Shown here piece by piece: positions 16,052-27,793 of a DNA stretch of 55,364 bases. The stretch is from Limnothrix sp. CACIAM 69d (GTDB taxonomy: Bacteria > Cyanobacteriota > Cyanobacteriia > CACIAM-69d). The stretch is taken from assembly GCA_001913845.2 (NCBI GenBank), contig MKGP02000059.1:1-55364 (forward strand), written 5' to 3'. The notes beneath the pieces were generated by a model, which saw only the letters and a program-made list of their open reading frames with translations, ran no database searches and was not told the DNA's origin. Every line of letters starts with the position of its first letter. Position 1 is the stretch's first letter. A program made the position numbers and the translations under genes.

Positions 16052-16412
16052 CAATCACTTTTTGAAAAAAGTTCTGAATAGAAATAAGAACGGCTCCGCA
16101 GCCTGCTCAAGGATTTATTTCATAATTCCGTGATCATCCATGATCTAATCCTGGCTTCAGACAATCTTTTGTTAAGCTAGACTGAGAATTAATTGCAATA
16201 ATGTTAGGCTCATACTTCAATTAAAACGCCGATTATCCGGCCAAGGGGCGATCGCCAGCAGCCATCAGCAATCCTCGATCGACCCGCCCTCCCAGACGCT
16301 CAGTGTCCTCGGGGCAGGCCCTGGAACGGGGTCACGACAACGGCTGATCTTGCTGCCCAGACTGACAACCGCCCCGAACCGGATTTTCATCACCCTGATC
16401 TTGCCAGCTTCC
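16052..16412. promoter_or_regulatory. Upstream region of the futA-like gene, possible Fur box
   Basis: No ORF. GAGAATTAATTGCAATAAT (16184-16202) matches about 10 of 19 positions of the Fur consensus. It lies 210 bp before the ATG, in an AT-rich patch that could hold the promoter (TAGACT near 16178). Iron control is expected from gene function, but the site is weak. Confidence 0.25.
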
Positions 16413-17510
16413 ATGAGACGTTTGACCCGCCGCGCCTTTTTGGCGACCAGCTCAATGGCCACCGCCGCCGTTGCGATTGCCCAGGGTTGCACCCCATCTT
16501 CATCCACCTCTAACAATGCCAACAACGGTTCCAGCAATGGATCCAGCCAAAAAGTGCTGCGGCTCTATTCCGGCCGTCACTACGACAGCGACAAGGCTGT
16601 TTATGAAGGATTTGAACGTAAAACCGGCATCAAAATCGAATATATCTCCGATGATGCCGACAAGCTCATTGAGCGGATCCAAGCAGAGGGCAGCCATAGT
16701 GCAGCGGACTTGCTGTTAACGGTGGACGCGGGGCGATTATGGCGGGCTTCGGCGGAAGGCCTGTTGCAATCGGTGACCGCCACCCAGTCTCCCAACCTTT
16801 ACAGCGCGGTTCCAGAAAATTTGCGCCACCCGGAAGGTCAGTGGTTTGCCCTGTCGAAGCGGGCCCGCGTGATTATGTACAACAAGGAAAAGGTGCAACC
16901 CTCGGAACTCAGCACCTATGAAGCGCTGGCCGATGCCCGGTGGCGCAGCCAAATTCTGGTGCGCACCTCCAGCAACATCTACAACCTGTCCTGGGTGGGC
17001 GAAATGATTGCTGTTCATGGCGAGGCTAAGACGGAACAGTGGGCCCGCAGCATGGTGGCAAATTTTGCGCGGCCACCGGAAGGCAATGACACGGCGCAAA
17101 TCATGTCCTGTGCAGCGGGCATCGGTTCGATCGCCATTTCCAACACCTACTATTTGGTGCGTTTGGCCAAGTCCACCAAACCGGAAGAGCGCACCGCCTT
17201 CCAACGAATTGGAGTCTGTTTCCCGAACCAGGGCGATCGGGGAACCCACATCAACATCAGCGGCGTGGGCCTGGTGAAAAATGCCCGTAACCCCGAAGGG
17301 GCAATTCAGTTCATGGAATATTTGCTGAGTCCTGAAGCCCAGGAACTCTTTGCCAAGGGCAACCACGAATATCCCGTGCTGAAGGGTGTGGCGCTGGATC
17401 CGGATCTAGCTAAGCTGGGCAGTTTCAAGGAATCCACCGTGAGCGCCACCACCTTTGGCCGCAACAACGAGGTGGCCCTCAAACTGCTCGATCGCGCCGG
17501 TTGGAAGTAA
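16413..17510 (+). CDS. futA: FutA-type Fe(III) ABC transporter substrate-binding protein
   Basis: This 365-residue periplasmic-binding protein is the iron-binding component of a ferric uptake ABC transporter. The N-terminus has a twin-arginine motif ([13 protein letters not shown]) and a lipobox-like AIAQGC, so it is probably a Tat-exported lipoprotein. The mature part begins with [13 protein letters not shown], and a later SNTYYLVRL also carries tyrosines, the residues that bind ferric iron in this family. The permease and ATPase genes are not adjacent, which is common for fut genes in cyanobacteria. The ATG at 16413 was chosen because the signal starts there; the frame opens at 16350. Confidence 0.92.
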   Translation: MRRLTRRAFLATSSMATAAVAIAQGCTPSSSTSNNANNGSSNGSSQKVLRLYSGRHYDSDKAVYEGFERKTGIKIEYISDDADKLIERIQAEGSHSAADLLLTVDAGRLWRASAEGLLQSVTATQSPNLYSAVPENLRHPEGQWFALSKRARVIMYNKEKVQPSELSTYEALADARWRSQILVRTSSNIYNLSWVGEMIAVHGEAKTEQWARSMVANFARPPEGNDTAQIMSCAAGIGSIAISNTYYLVRLAKSTKPEERTAFQRIGVCFPNQGDRGTHINISGVGLVKNARNPEGAIQFMEYLLSPEAQELFAKGNHEYPVLKGVALDPDLAKLGSFKESTVSATTFGRNNEVALKLLDRAGWK

Positions 17511-18281
17511 TGTTGCCATGGGCCATGAACCCACTCCCCAGACCCTGCGGGGGTGGTCATGGGTTCATGGCCATTCTTGCTCGATCGCCCAATCAAATTA
17601 ACTGATTAATTTAACTTATCGGATTGATCCATGAGATCGAATCATCGGATCAAAAATTCAGCGTGCTTTATGCAAATTGCCACGAAATAGTTTCAGTAAG
17701 CCACTGAATTTTGCTAACTAGTGAGCTATTGCCGATCGCTCAATTGCAGCTTGCATTTGCCAAGCAAGTTCGTATTATCTCCGCAGGTGCAATGTAGCTT
17801 TTTTAGCAAGGTTGTTGAGGAGGAAACCGATCATTCTTGAAAATTGATTCAAAATTTAAATTTGCAATGTAAAAAAAGTTACAGACCAGTCTCAATCAAT
17901 GGTTAATCTGTTGCTCTCGTCAGAGCAAAATCCTTAGGAAATATTGAAGAAATATTACAATTATCTGAGAAATCATCTGAAATTCATTCAGAATCATTTC
18001 GTTCAACAATGACGGTCATCTCACTTTCTTGATCAAAAGCTGAAACGAGGCGAAGAAGGTTTTTGTTTGAAGTCTTGATCTCTCAAAATGGCAAAAACTC
18101 TGATCAAGCTAAATGAGAATTTGTTTAGTCAGCCCCCATTTTAAAAGCCAATTTGGTCAGGAGAGAGGGATGGCAAATCAAAATTTTTCTTTATACTAAA
18201 GCAGTAACTAGGACAGTGACCTACACTCAAGTTTCGGGCTTCTGAAATTCCCGTGACACTAATTCCCCTGAGTCTGAACCC
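17511..18281. other. 771-bp AT-rich gap
   Basis: Apart from the terminator hairpin at 17521-17572 and a TATACT hexamer (18192-18197) that may be the -10 of the next gene, I see nothing. No tRNA or small RNA was recognised. The AT content is clearly higher than in the flanking genes. Confidence 0.6.
17521..17572 (+). terminator. Hairpin terminator after futA-like gene
   Basis: GGCCATGAACCCA (17521-17533) pairs perfectly with TGGGTTCATGGCC (17560-17572). The loop contains a minor CCCC/GGGG pairing. It starts 10 bp after the stop codon. It lacks a T-run, which is common for cyanobacterial terminators. Confidence 0.65.
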
Positions 18282-21200
18282 ATGACGAGTGCGCCCGGTT
18301 CCGCCAACCCAGCGATCGCCCATCTTCCGGCATACCAGATTCTTGAGCTGATGTATGAAGGCACAAGAACACTGGTCTATCGCGCAGTGGAAAAGGCAAC
18401 CCAGCGATCAGTCATCATCAAAGTTCTGTCTCAGGAATATCCAAGTTTTGCAGAATTAGTCCAGTTTCGCAATCAATATACGGTCACCAAAAACTTACCC
18501 ATTGACGGTATTGTTCACCCCCTCAGCCTAATTCCCTATGGCAATGGATATGGGTTGGTGATGGAAGATTTTGGAGCGATTTCCCTTGCTCAATATCTTC
18601 AAGACAACACAGTCACTCTCGTTGAAATTCTAGAAATTGCAGTTCGTCTGGTTGAAATTCTCCATGAATTGCATCAGTATCGAGTTATTCATAAAGATAT
18701 TAAACCAACTAATATTCTCATTGACCCCACTTCCAAGCAAGTCAAATTAATCGACTTTGGAATTGCTTCTCTGTTGCCCAAGGAAACACAATCCCTCCAA
18801 AGTCCCAAAAGTTTGGAAGGGACTCTCGCCTATTTGGCTCCAGAACAAACGGGGCGCATGAATCGGGCGATCGATTATCGAGCTGATTTTTATGCCCTAG
18901 GAGTCACGCTCTATCAAATGTTGACGGGGGAATTACCGTTTAAGGGTCAAGATCCGCTGGAGCTAATTCATTGCCATATGACGCAAATTCCGCCAGCGGT
19001 GGATGTGTTGAACCCTCAGGTTCCTGGCATGGTGGCGGCAATTGTCAACAAGTTGATGGCCAAAAATGCGGAAGATCGCTATCAAAGCGCCTTGGGACTG
19101 AAGCATGATCTGGAGCATTGCCTCAACCAATATGCCCTTCAAGGGCGGGTGGCAGTTTTTTCCTTGGGCGATCGGGACTTAAACGATCGATTCCTGATTC
19201 CTGAAAAACTTTATGGTCGCCAAACGGAAGTTCAAGCCCTGTTAGATGCGTTCGATCGCGTGGCCCAGGGAGCCTCGGAATTGATGTTGGTGGCGGGATT
19301 TTCCGGCATTGGCAAAACTGCCGTGGTTAGTGAAGTTCACAAGCCGATCGTGCGACAACGGGGCTACTTCATTAAGGGAAAGTTTGATCAATTTAATCGC
19401 AATATTCCCTTTTCGGCCTTTGTCCAAGCGTTTCGAGATTTGATGGGGCAGCTTCTTTCGGAATCTGACCAACAACTTGCCCAATGGCGCACCAAGATTT
19501 TGACAGCCCTGGGAACCAATGGTCAGGTACTGATTGATGTAATTCCTGAGTTAGAGCGAATTATTGGTTCGCAACCACCGGCTCCGGAGTTATCCGGTGC
19601 GGCGGCTCAAAATCGCTTTAATTTGCTCTTTCAGAATTTCCTTCAAATCTTTACCCAAGCGACCCACCCTCTGGTTTTATTTCTGGATGATTTGCAGTGG
19701 GCTGATTCGGCCTCTTTGCAACTCATTAAGATTCTGATGGATGGTCATCCCTATCTTTTGCTATTGGGAACATATCGAGATAATGAAGTCTCGTCTGCCC
19801 ATCCGTTAATGTTGACCATTGAGGAGCTGAAAAAAGCAGAGGTCACGCTGCAAACAATTACTCTTGCCCCCCTAGGGTTTCGAGATACTAACCAGTTAGT
19901 GGCGGAAACTCTGCATTGTGGCTTGGATCGATCGCGCCTGCTAACGGAGCTAATTTATCTTCGTACTCAAGGAAACCCCTTCTTTACGGCCCAATTTTTG
20001 AAGGCTCTCAAAGAAGATGGCTATATTTTATTTGACCGTGAGCAAGGCGTTTGGGAATGCGATTTAGCACCCATCAGTACCCTGTCTTTGACGGACAATG
20101 TGGTGGAGTTCATGGCCTTGCAGCTTCAGAAGTTACCTGCGGTCACCCAAGGGGTTTTGAAGCTAGCCGCTTGTATTGGCAACCAGTTTGATTTGAGCAC
20201 CTTGGCGATTGTTTCTGAACAGTCAGAAACGGAGACCGCCGCCGCCCTCTGGAAAGCGTTGCAAGAGGGATTAATTTTGCCCCAAAGCGAGGTTTATAAA
20301 TTCTATTTGGGTCAAGAAACACCAGAGACAACGGAAACAGAAGCCACAGTGAGCGATCGGGCTGTTTATCGCTTTTTGCACGATCGCGTTCAACAGGCAG
20401 CCTATGCCTTGATTGATGACGACCAAAAACAGGCAACCCATCTTTGTGTGGGTCGGCTGCTGTTGGAACAACTTTCAGAGCGTGATCGGGAAGAACGAAT
20501 CTTTGAAATTGTTAACCACCTCAATGTGGGTCAAGCGCTCATTGCAGCCCCCAACCAACAGCGGGAATTAGCCCAATTAAATTTCTTAGCCGGTTGCAAG
20601 GCCAAAGCTGCCACCGCCTACGCCGCCGCATTGACCTATGTTCGCACGGCGATCGAGTTGCTACCGGAGGCGATCGCCCAAAAGGACTATGACCTCAGTT
20701 TTAGGCTCGATAAAGAACGGGCAGAAATTGAATATTTGAACGGCAACCTGGAAGCAGCAGAAATTTGGATTGAAAGAGCCTTGGGCAAGGCAAAGACTTC
20801 CTTGGAAAAAGCCGATGTTTACAACATGTCGATCTTGCAATATACCTTGCAAGCCAAATATCCCGAAGCGATTCAAGCGGGCCGTCAAGGCTTAGCCCTT
20901 TTGGATATTGATCTGCCTGTTGATCACTTGGAATCAGTCCTGGCTCAGGAATTAAACCAAGCTAAAACATTGGCCAATCATAATTCCTTTGAGGTGCTCA
21001 CTCAGTTGCCGATTATGACTGAGCCAGAGCAAAAAATGGCCATCAAGCTGTTAATTAGCATGGGGCCACCCACCTATCGCTCCCATCAACGACTATGGTC
21101 GGTCATTTGTGCCAAGGCGGTGAACCTTTGTTTGCAATATGGCAACACACCGGAAATTGGCTATATCTACCCGGCTTTTGGTGGGCTACGGGGCTATGCC

Positions 21201-23717
21201 TTGAATAACTATCAAGGCACTGATCAATTGCTGGATATTACCCTGCAATTAATTCAAGCTTTTAATAACAAGTCCGCTGAAAGTGTGGCTTATCTGATGA
21301 TTGGCAGTTCCTTACGCCATTGGTCAGATCCCCTCAAAATAGCTACGGAAGATTACCTATCTTCCTATCGAGTGGGGCTGGAATCGAGCAACTTGCAATA
21401 CGCGGCCTACGCCTTTGGCCACAATATGTATTGCCGGTTTTATCAAAGCTTGCCTCTAGATCAACTGTTTGATGAAATTACAGAGTATTTAAATTTTAGT
21501 CGCAAGCATAAAAATCAGTGGGCGATCGACCTGATGTTAGGTGGGCTGTCCGTGGTTGCCAATCTCCTAGACCCGGAGTATGACCCAACGGATTTATCGA
21601 TCGGCTGGGGAAAAATTCAGTCGGAGCTAGCCTATCTGGAACAATGCCGAATTCACAAAAATTGGCAAGTTATTTGCATTTTCAATATTCTGCGCACCCA
21701 AGTTCTTCTGATTTTTGATCAACTGGAAGAGGCCTATTATTACGGTCAGCAGGCGGAATCAGAAATTATTAATGTGGCTCCTCAAGGGTTGTTACCCTAT
21801 GTTCATCATTGTTTTGTCTATGCGCTGCTCTTAGCTGCGCGATATGAACAAACGCCCGAAGAGCAAAAAGCCAGAGATTGGACAACCATCATTCGTTATC
21901 GTGACCAGCTCAAGCTCTGGGCCGATAACTGTCCTGAAAACTTCTTACATCTTTACTTTTTGGTGAAGGCAGAAACCGATCGCCTCACCAATCAATATCC
22001 TGAGGCGATCGAGTCCTATGATTGGGCGATCGCCAACGCCAAAGGCATGGGCTATCTCCAGGAAGAAGCCCTGGCCAATGAACTGGCTGCGAAGTTTTAT
22101 ATGGGTTGGGGTAAGGAGAAAATTGCCGCTGTCTATCTCCAAGAAGCCTACTATTGCTATGCCCGCTGGGGAGCTAAAGCCAAAATTCGAGATCTGGAAA
22201 TTCGCTATCCCAAATTGTTGCGACCAATTCTTCAGGCGAGTTCCACCTCGGTTGACTTTCTCAACACGTTGATGACTCTTACTTCGGTTAACCCGACCAT
22301 CCACAGCAGCACGCGCAAAAGTGCCAGCAGCGCCCGGCTGAACCAAACCTTGGACTTTGCCAGTATTTTGCGAGCGTCACAGGCCCTTTCTAGCACCATT
22401 CAATTAGAGGAATTGTTGGGTCAGCTCACGCAGATTATTTTGCAAAACTCCGGAGCGGAACGCTGCGTTTTGGTGCTGGCTGATGATCGTGGAAGCTGGC
22501 AAGTGCGTGCTACAGCCACACTGAAATCAACCCAACTGGGCAATGATCCTTTAACCGATCATAGTCAAGTGCCAGCCAAGCTCATTCGGTATGTAAAAAA
22601 TACCCAAGAACTGGTCGTTATTGATGATTTGGTTACGGATTTGCCAGTCATTGGGAACTACTTAAATCAACACCAACCGAAGAGCGTCCTTTGTTTACCC
22701 ATCCTCAATCAGGGGCAATTACTGGGTTGTTTGTATTTGGAAAATCGGCTAGCTGCTGGAGTTTTCACCAACGATCGGGTAATTATTCTCAACTTCCTTT
22801 GCACGCAAGCGGCTATTTCTCTCAACAACGCCAAGCTTTATCAGCAGGTACAACAGTCTTTCACGGACTTACAGCAAGCGCAATTAAAGCTAGTCCAAAG
22901 TGAAAAAATGTCGGCTTTGGGAAGTTTAGTGGCGGGAGTTGCCCACGAAATTAACAACCCGATCGGCTGCATTATTGGCAACATTGACGCAACCCAAATT
23001 TATATTGAAGATCTCCTGGGCTTGCTCGATCTCTATGCTCAAGAGTTGCCGAATCCCAGCGCCCAAATTCAAGCGGAATTGGAAACAGTGGATTTGGACT
23101 ATGTGCGCGATGATGCTATGCAACTGATTCGGGCCATGAAGGAAAGTGGCGATCGAATTCGGGCCATCAGCAAAAGTTTGAGAACATTCTCCCGAGCGGA
23201 CACAGAAAGCAAGCAATTGTTTGATGTGCGCGAAGGCATTGACAGCACCGTTTTGATCTTGCGCCATCGCCTGAAGGGTAATGATCACCGACCAGCAATT
23301 CATGTGGCAACTAATTACGATCCAGTGCCCGAAATCTATTGCTTTCCAGGGCAACTGAACCAGGTGTTTATGAATTTGTTAGCCAATGCGATCGATGCGT
23401 TGGATGAGGCCAGTCAAGGGCAGAGTTTTGCAGCATTAACCGCCGCCGCTCAGGCAATTTCCATTCGCGTTACGTCCGATCAAGCAACTGTTCAAGTCAC
23501 GATCGCCGATAACGGGGTGGGAATTCCCGAGGAAATTATCGGCAAGATTTTTGACCAGGCATTTACGACTAAGGCAGTGGGTCGCGGAACGGGGTTAGGA
23601 TTAGCGATCGCCCGCCAAATTGTGGTGGATATCCATGGGGGCAGCTTGGAGGCAAAATCAACGATCGGTCAGGGGACAGAATTTGTGATTTGTTTGCCGA
23701 TCGATCGCCCCAATTAA
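18282..23717 (+). CDS. HstK-type multidomain Ser/Thr and His kinase
   Basis: The 1811-residue protein has a eukaryotic-type Ser/Thr kinase (about residues 10-280, with [19 protein letters not shown] and YLAPEQTGR). A large AAA/AAA_16 ATPase follows (Walker A GFSGIGKT about 341-348, Walker [13 protein letters not shown]), then a long TPR-like helical region (about 700-1330) and a GAF domain (about 1365-1525). The histidine kinase core comes last, with H-box [12 protein letters not shown] (His about 1555), N-box [17 protein letters not shown] and [12 protein letters not shown]. All key motifs of both kinases appear intact. This is the domain order of the cyanobacterial HstK family. No response regulator is adjacent. 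No membrane segment was seen, so it is probably soluble. Confidence 0.93.
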   Translation: MTSAPGSANPAIAHLPAYQILELMYEGTRTLVYRAVEKATQRSVIIKVLSQEYPSFAELVQFRNQYTVTKNLPIDGIVHPLSLIPYGNGYGLVMEDFGAISLAQYLQDNTVTLVEILEIAVRLVEILHELHQYRVIHKDIKPTNILIDPTSKQVKLIDFGIASLLPKETQSLQSPKSLEGTLAYLAPEQTGRMNRAIDYRADFYALGVTLYQMLTGELPFKGQDPLELIHCHMTQIPPAVDVLNPQVPGMVAAIVNKLMAKNAEDRYQSALGLKHDLEHCLNQYALQGRVAVFSLGDRDLNDRFLIPEKLYGRQTEVQALLDAFDRVAQGASELMLVAGFSGIGKTAVVSEVHKPIVRQRGYFIKGKFDQFNRNIPFSAFVQAFRDLMGQLLSESDQQLAQWRTKILTALGTNGQVLIDVIPELERIIGSQPPAPELSGAAAQNRFNLLFQNFLQIFTQATHPLVLFLDDLQWADSASLQLIKILMDGHPYLLLLGTYRDNEVSSAHPLMLTIEELKKAEVTLQTITLAPLGFRDTNQLVAETLHCGLDRSRLLTELIYLRTQGNPFFTAQFLKALKEDGYILFDREQGVWECDLAPISTLSLTDNVVEFMALQLQKLPAVTQGVLKLAACIGNQFDLSTLAIVSEQSETETAAALWKALQEGLILPQSEVYKFYLGQETPETTETEATVSDRAVYRFLHDRVQQAAYALIDDDQKQATHLCVGRLLLEQLSERDREERIFEIVNHLNVGQALIAAPNQQRELAQLNFLAGCKAKAATAYAAALTYVRTAIELLPEAIAQKDYDLSFRLDKERAEIEYLNGNLEAAEIWIERALGKAKTSLEKADVYNMSILQYTLQAKYPEAIQAGRQGLALLDIDLPVDHLESVLAQELNQAKTLANHNSFEVLTQLPIMTEPEQKMAIKLLISMGPPTYRSHQRLWSVICAKAVNLCLQYGNTPEIGYIYPAFGGLRGYALNNYQGTDQLLDITLQLIQAFNNKSAESVAYLMIGSSLRHWSDPLKIATEDYLSSYRVGLESSNLQYAAYAFGHNMYCRFYQSLPLDQLFDEITEYLNFSRKHKNQWAIDLMLGGLSVVANLLDPEYDPTDLSIGWGKIQSELAYLEQCRIHKNWQVICIFNILRTQVLLIFDQLEEAYYYGQQAESEIINVAPQGLLPYVHHCFVYALLLAARYEQTPEEQKARDWTTIIRYRDQLKLWADNCPENFLHLYFLVKAETDRLTNQYPEAIESYDWAIANAKGMGYLQEEALANELAAKFYMGWGKEKIAAVYLQEAYYCYARWGAKAKIRDLEIRYPKLLRPILQASSTSVDFLNTLMTLTSVNPTIHSSTRKSASSARLNQTLDFASILRASQALSSTIQLEELLGQLTQIILQNSGAERCVLVLADDRGSWQVRATATLKSTQLGNDPLTDHSQVPAKLIRYVKNTQELVVIDDLVTDLPVIGNYLNQHQPKSVLCLPILNQGQLLGCLYLENRLAAGVFTNDRVIILNFLCTQAAISLNNAKLYQQVQQSFTDLQQAQLKLVQSEKMSALGSLVAGVAHEINNPIGCIIGNIDATQIYIEDLLGLLDLYAQELPNPSAQIQAELETVDLDYVRDDAMQLIRAMKESGDRIRAISKSLRTFSRADTESKQLFDVREGIDSTVLILRHRLKGNDHRPAIHVATNYDPVPEIYCFPGQLNQVFMNLLANAIDALDEASQGQSFAALTAAAQAISIRVTSDQATVQVTIADNGVGIPEEIIGKIFDQAFTTKAVGRGTGLGLAIARQIVVDIHGGSLEAKSTIGQGTEFVICLPIDRPN

Positions 23718-23831
23718 CCTGTAATCAATTGCTCATCGAATGCATTGCTCATCGATCGCCCCCATGAATCGTTTCACCCCAATGAATCGTTAATGCGATC
23801 CAAAATCTGAAATCTAATCCCAGAAATAATC
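23718..23831. other. Convergent gap with short direct repeats
   Basis: TTGCTCATCGA (near 23729 and 23746) and ATGAATCGTT (23764-23773 and 23782-23791) are each present twice. No strong hairpin is seen. Confidence 0.4.
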
Positions 23832-24440
23832 CTATCCAAGAAATTGGATAGCCCCTTGGCGCAACAGTTCCCAGCCCGTCGGCCCCCAGCGCACCACGGT
23901 GGACGGCTCGCCGGAACCCACTTCCGAATCGCCCATAGCGGCCACTTCATCGGGGCTGAGGGTCAGCAGTTCGGGAAATTCCCGGTTGATGTCCGCGATC
24001 GTCCGCAGAGGCGGCTGTCCCGATCGATTCACACTGGTGGTGAGCAGCGGCCCCGTTTGGGCCAAAATCGCCTTGGCCACTTCGCAGGCGGGAACCCGCA
24101 ACCCGATCGAGCGCGTGGGGCCCAAGATGTCGTTCATGGGCGGCAGGCGATCACTCTGGGCAGGCAACACGATCGTTAAGGCTCCTGGCCAATAGTCTTG
24201 GGCGATCACCTGCCATTGGCCCAGGTCACCAGCCCGATCGTCCACATAGGGCCACAAATCCGCTGGCTGGGCCCCCATCAAAATCAAGGGCTTTTGGAAA
24301 TCGCGCTGCTTGGTGGCGTAGACCGCCGGGGCCCGATCGGGCCGGGCCGCCAGAGCCGGAACCGTATCCGTGGGGAAGCTGGCGAGGGCGGTTCCTGTCC
24401 GCAAACCAGCGATCAGGGCTGAGAGGGTGACTTGGGGCAA
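23832..24440 (-). CDS. tsaC: Threonylcarbamoyl-AMP synthase (Sua5/YciO/YrdC)
   Basis: The 202-residue YrdC-domain protein makes threonylcarbamoyl-AMP from Thr, bicarbonate and ATP for the t6A37 modification of tRNA. Typical blocks are FPTDTVPALAA, KQRDFQKPLILM, WPGALTIVLP, IGLRVPA and TTSVNRSGQPP. The start appears to be TTG (24438-24440), since no upstream ATG fits; the length suits a stand-alone YrdC protein. The gene lies 286 bp downstream of clpB on the same strand, with a palindromic repeat between. Confidence 0.88.
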   Translation of the reverse strand: MPQVTLSALIAGLRTGTALASFPTDTVPALAARPDRAPAVYATKQRDFQKPLILMGAQPADLWPYVDDRAGDLGQWQVIAQDYWPGALTIVLPAQSDRLPPMNDILGPTRSIGLRVPACEVAKAILAQTGPLLTTSVNRSGQPPLRTIADINREFPELLTLSPDEVAAMGDSEVGSGEPSTVVRWGPTGWELLRQGAIQFLG

Positions 24441-24620
24441 GCTGAGAACTCCTGGTGCGATCGCAACAGTTGGCCAAATCGGCGAAAAATTACAAGAAAT
24501 TGGGAGAGATTAGGAAAAATCAGGGTGCGAGAACTGCGGGCGCTTGGCACAACCGGGCGCAACCTAGTGGCGTGGCAGGCTCCATTCATTGGGTCAAAGG
24601 CACGAAGCCAGTCGTAGTAA

Positions 24621-24640
24621 CAAGGGGCTTAAGCCCCTTG
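24621..24640. repeat. CAAGGGGCTTAAGCCCCTTG palindrome between clpB and tsaC
   Basis: Perfect copy preceded by GTCGTAGTAA, similar to the GTCGTAACAA context of the copy at 35938. It may terminate clpB transcription; no other hairpin is evident in 24441-24726. Confidence 0.85.
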
Positions 24641-24726
24641 CTGCCTAACGAGTTGGTGACGGCAACAGTCATTTAACTTGACCTATCAAAATAAGCTTGC
24701 CGAACTACTAGCCGCTGCATCAACCC

Positions 24727-27714
24727 CTAAACCTCATCATCTTCGTCATAGAACCGGGTGGAAAAAACAGGCTCCGACATTTTGCTTGTGGGAATTAGGG
24801 GCGGCTGCTCTGCGTCGCGAGAGTCGAGGGCCGGCAAATCAACCACCGTGGGAATGATTGGAGGATCGGTGATTGCGTCCTTCGCCGCGTTCTCCAGGGG
24901 ATCCAAGTCCTGATCGACTGCCGCAACTGCGAGGCCATCCCGATCGCCCGCTTCATCTTGATCGAGCGGGTCGATCGCCAAGGGATCGAGCATTTCCGTG
25001 AGGGTTGGCGGCTGCGGTGGATTCGGCTCCAAATCCGTCGCTTCGTCGGGATGCACCGTGGCCCGATCGCTGGCCCGTCGAAACACCAGGTTGGTTTGAC
25101 CATTCACCTCGATCGCTTCCACCTCGATCGTGTCGCCTTCGGTGAATTCTCCGGCCAGAATTTGATCGGCGATCGGGTTTTCCAGTTCCTTTTGGATCGC
25201 TCGCTTCAGGGGGCGGGCCCCATACACCGGGTCGTAGCCCACATCAGCAATGTAGGTTTTAGCCGATTCAGACAGGGCGATCGCGATTTTTTGATCGGCC
25301 AACAGTCGCTCAATCCGTTTCATTTGAATGGAAACAATTTGTCGCAAATTCCCCTTCGAGAGAGCTTCAAAAATAATCGTTTCATCCACCCGATTCAAAA
25401 ACTCGGGGCGGAAGTGCGATCGCAAAGCCTTCAACACCCGATCGCGCATTTCGTCATAGCCTTCCTCTTCCAGGCTAGATTTCAAAATATGCTCGCTGCC
25501 CAGATTACTGGTCATGATCAAAATGGTGTTCCGGAAATCCGCCACGCGCCCTTGACCATCCGTTAAGCGCCCATCGTCCAGCACTTGCAGCAAGATATTA
25601 AAAATATCCGGGTGCGCCTTTTCCACTTCATCAAACAAAATCACCGAATAGGGATGCCGCCGCACCGCATCGGTGAGCTGGCCGCCCGCTTCATAGCCCA
25701 CATATCCCGGCGGCGCACCCACTAACCGCAACACATTTTGCTTCTCCATATATTCGGACATATCAATCCGAATCATGGCATCTTCGCTATCAAATAGCAG
25801 TTCCGCCAAGGCGCGGGCCAATTCCGTTTTGCCGACTCCCGTGGGCCCCAAAAACAGAAAGGAACCGATCGGGCGGCCCGGGTCTTTCATGCCAGCGCGG
25901 GCCCGGCGAATGGCGGCGGCCACGGCGGTGATCGCCTCCTGTTGGCCAATCACGCGATCGTGTAAATAGCGCTCCAATTGCAGGAGTTTTTGGCGCTCCG
26001 ATTCCATCAACCGATTCACCGGAATGCCAGTCCATTTTGCCACCACTTCCGCAATATCCGCTTCCGTGACCTGCTCCCGCAACATGGGCACGGCCATTTG
26101 CGTTTGGATGGCCAACAATTGGGATTCCTTGGCGGCTCGTTCCTCTTGAATGCGCTCTAGGTCACCATACTTAAGCTGGGCTGCCAAGTTGAGATCATAG
26201 TCCCGTTCCGCTTGCTCAACTTGTTTTTGCAGGGTGCTTTCTTGCTCTTTTAAATTGCCAATTTCATCGAGCAATTCTTTCTCGCCCCGCCACTGTTGAT
26301 CCAACTCCGTTTGTTGACTCTGGAGGGTGCTAATTTCGGCTTCAATGCGCAGCAGTCGATCGCGCGAGGCCGTTTCGCCCTGCAAGGACAACCGCTCCAT
26401 TTCCAATTGCCGCAGCCGCCGTTCGATCGTCTCCAATTCCACCGGCTTGGAGGTGATTTCCATTTTTAATTTGGCGGCCGCTTCGTCCACCACATCGATC
26501 GCCTTATCGGGCAAGAATCGATCGGGAATATAGCGATTGGAGAGCTGGGTGGCCGCCACCAAAGCCGCATCGGAAATTTTCACCCCGTGGTGAACTTCGT
26601 AGCGCTCCTTCAGACCCCGCAGGATCGAAACCGTCACGTCGATCGTCGGTTCTTCCACCAAAACCTGCTGGAATCGCCGTTCCAGGGCCGGATCCTTTTC
26701 CACATGGGTGCGATATTCATCGAGGGTGGTGGCTCCAATGCACCGCAGTTCCCCCCGCGCCAACATCGGTTTCAGCAAGCTGCCCGCATCCATGGCGCTG
26801 CTTTGGCCCGATCCCGTGCCGATGATCGTGTGCAGCTCATCGATGAACAGCACCACGGAGCCGCCCGAGTGGGTCACGGCCCGCAGAACCGATCGCAGCC
26901 GCTCTTCAAACTCGCCCCGAAACTTGGCTCCGGCGATCAGGCTGCCCATATCCAGCACAATTAACCGCCGATTTTTGAGGGACTCTGGCACATCCCCATT
27001 CACAATCCGTTGGGCCAAGCCTTCCACCACGGCGGTTTTGCCCACGCCCGGCTCCCCAATCAACACCGGGTTATTTTTGCTGCGGCGTGAGAGCACCTGA
27101 ATCACACGGCGAATTTCCTCATCGCGGCCAATCACCGGATCCAATTTGCCGGCCCGGGCCTGTTCGGTCAGGTCGCGCCCAAATCGCTCCAGGGCTTCCA
27201 GGGGATCTTCTTCCTTGCTCACGCTGTCCCGGGCGGGGCCAGTGGCTTCGGTCGATCGCTCCTGGGCCTTGATGGCGCTGCGAATTTCCCGAATAGCCGC
27301 CTCCACGTCCTGGGGATCCACCCGTAGCGATCGCAGAACTTTGCGCCCCACTCGATCGTCATCGGCAAAGGCCAACAGCAGGTGATCAATGCCAATTTCC
27401 CGATCGCCCCAGGACTCCCGAGCCACATCAGCCCGATCGAGCAGGGCATCTAACCCCCGCCCCAGATAGAGCTGGTCACCCGCGCCGCCCCGGGGTTGCC
27501 GCTGGCCAAAATTTTCCAACTGCCGCGCCACCTGGGCCGGATCCAGTTGGGCCCGCTCCAACACCACCGCCGCCGTGTCGTTAATTTCCAGCAGAGCCAA
27601 GATCACATGCTCCACCTCCAGGTTCTGCTGGCGCATCCGGCGGGCCACTTCTTGGGAATTAACGATCGCTTCCCAGGCTTTTTCGGTGAACTGATTGGGG
27701 TCGGTGGGCTGCAT
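24727..27714 (-). CDS. clpB: ClpB disaggregase with unusual acidic C-terminal extension
   Basis: The 995-residue Hsp100 has an N-domain (residues 1 to about 145), NBD1 (Walker A GEPGVGKT, near 224), the ClpB middle coiled coil (about 400-530) and NBD2 (Walker A GPTGVGKT, near 625). It has no ClpP-binding loop, so it is the disaggregase and not ClpC. The start [17 protein letters not shown] is canonical. Typical ClpB proteins end at about 860-890 residues. Here about 110 further residues follow FRRASDRA; they are rich in Asp, Glu and Pro, with very few Lys or Arg, and end in FYDEDDEV. The reading frame is clean, so this is a genuine tail or a recent extension. Confidence 0.95.
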   Translation of the reverse strand: MQPTDPNQFTEKAWEAIVNSQEVARRMRQQNLEVEHVILALLEINDTAAVVLERAQLDPAQVARQLENFGQRQPRGGAGDQLYLGRGLDALLDRADVARESWGDREIGIDHLLLAFADDDRVGRKVLRSLRVDPQDVEAAIREIRSAIKAQERSTEATGPARDSVSKEEDPLEALERFGRDLTEQARAGKLDPVIGRDEEIRRVIQVLSRRSKNNPVLIGEPGVGKTAVVEGLAQRIVNGDVPESLKNRRLIVLDMGSLIAGAKFRGEFEERLRSVLRAVTHSGGSVVLFIDELHTIIGTGSGQSSAMDAGSLLKPMLARGELRCIGATTLDEYRTHVEKDPALERRFQQVLVEEPTIDVTVSILRGLKERYEVHHGVKISDAALVAATQLSNRYIPDRFLPDKAIDVVDEAAAKLKMEITSKPVELETIERRLRQLEMERLSLQGETASRDRLLRIEAEISTLQSQQTELDQQWRGEKELLDEIGNLKEQESTLQKQVEQAERDYDLNLAAQLKYGDLERIQEERAAKESQLLAIQTQMAVPMLREQVTEADIAEVVAKWTGIPVNRLMESERQKLLQLERYLHDRVIGQQEAITAVAAAIRRARAGMKDPGRPIGSFLFLGPTGVGKTELARALAELLFDSEDAMIRIDMSEYMEKQNVLRLVGAPPGYVGYEAGGQLTDAVRRHPYSVILFDEVEKAHPDIFNILLQVLDDGRLTDGQGRVADFRNTILIMTSNLGSEHILKSSLEEEGYDEMRDRVLKALRSHFRPEFLNRVDETIIFEALSKGNLRQIVSIQMKRIERLLADQKIAIALSESAKTYIADVGYDPVYGARPLKRAIQKELENPIADQILAGEFTEGDTIEVEAIEVNGQTNLVFRRASDRATVHPDEATDLEPNPPQPPTLTEMLDPLAIDPLDQDEAGDRDGLAVAAVDQDLDPLENAAKDAITDPPIIPTVVDLPALDSRDAEQPPLIPTSKMSEPVFSTRFYDEDDEV

Positions 27715-27793
27715 GGATGGCGCTAGGAAAAGTGAGCATGGCCCGATCGTAGTCGATCGGGAGTGCCTACGAGGACGTTGGCTATTTTAGGGG

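Noticed and set aside
17511..18281. tRNA or small RNA in the large AT-rich gap
   Set aside because: No T-loop (GTTCRA) with matching acceptor stem or other known RNA pattern could be found by eye.
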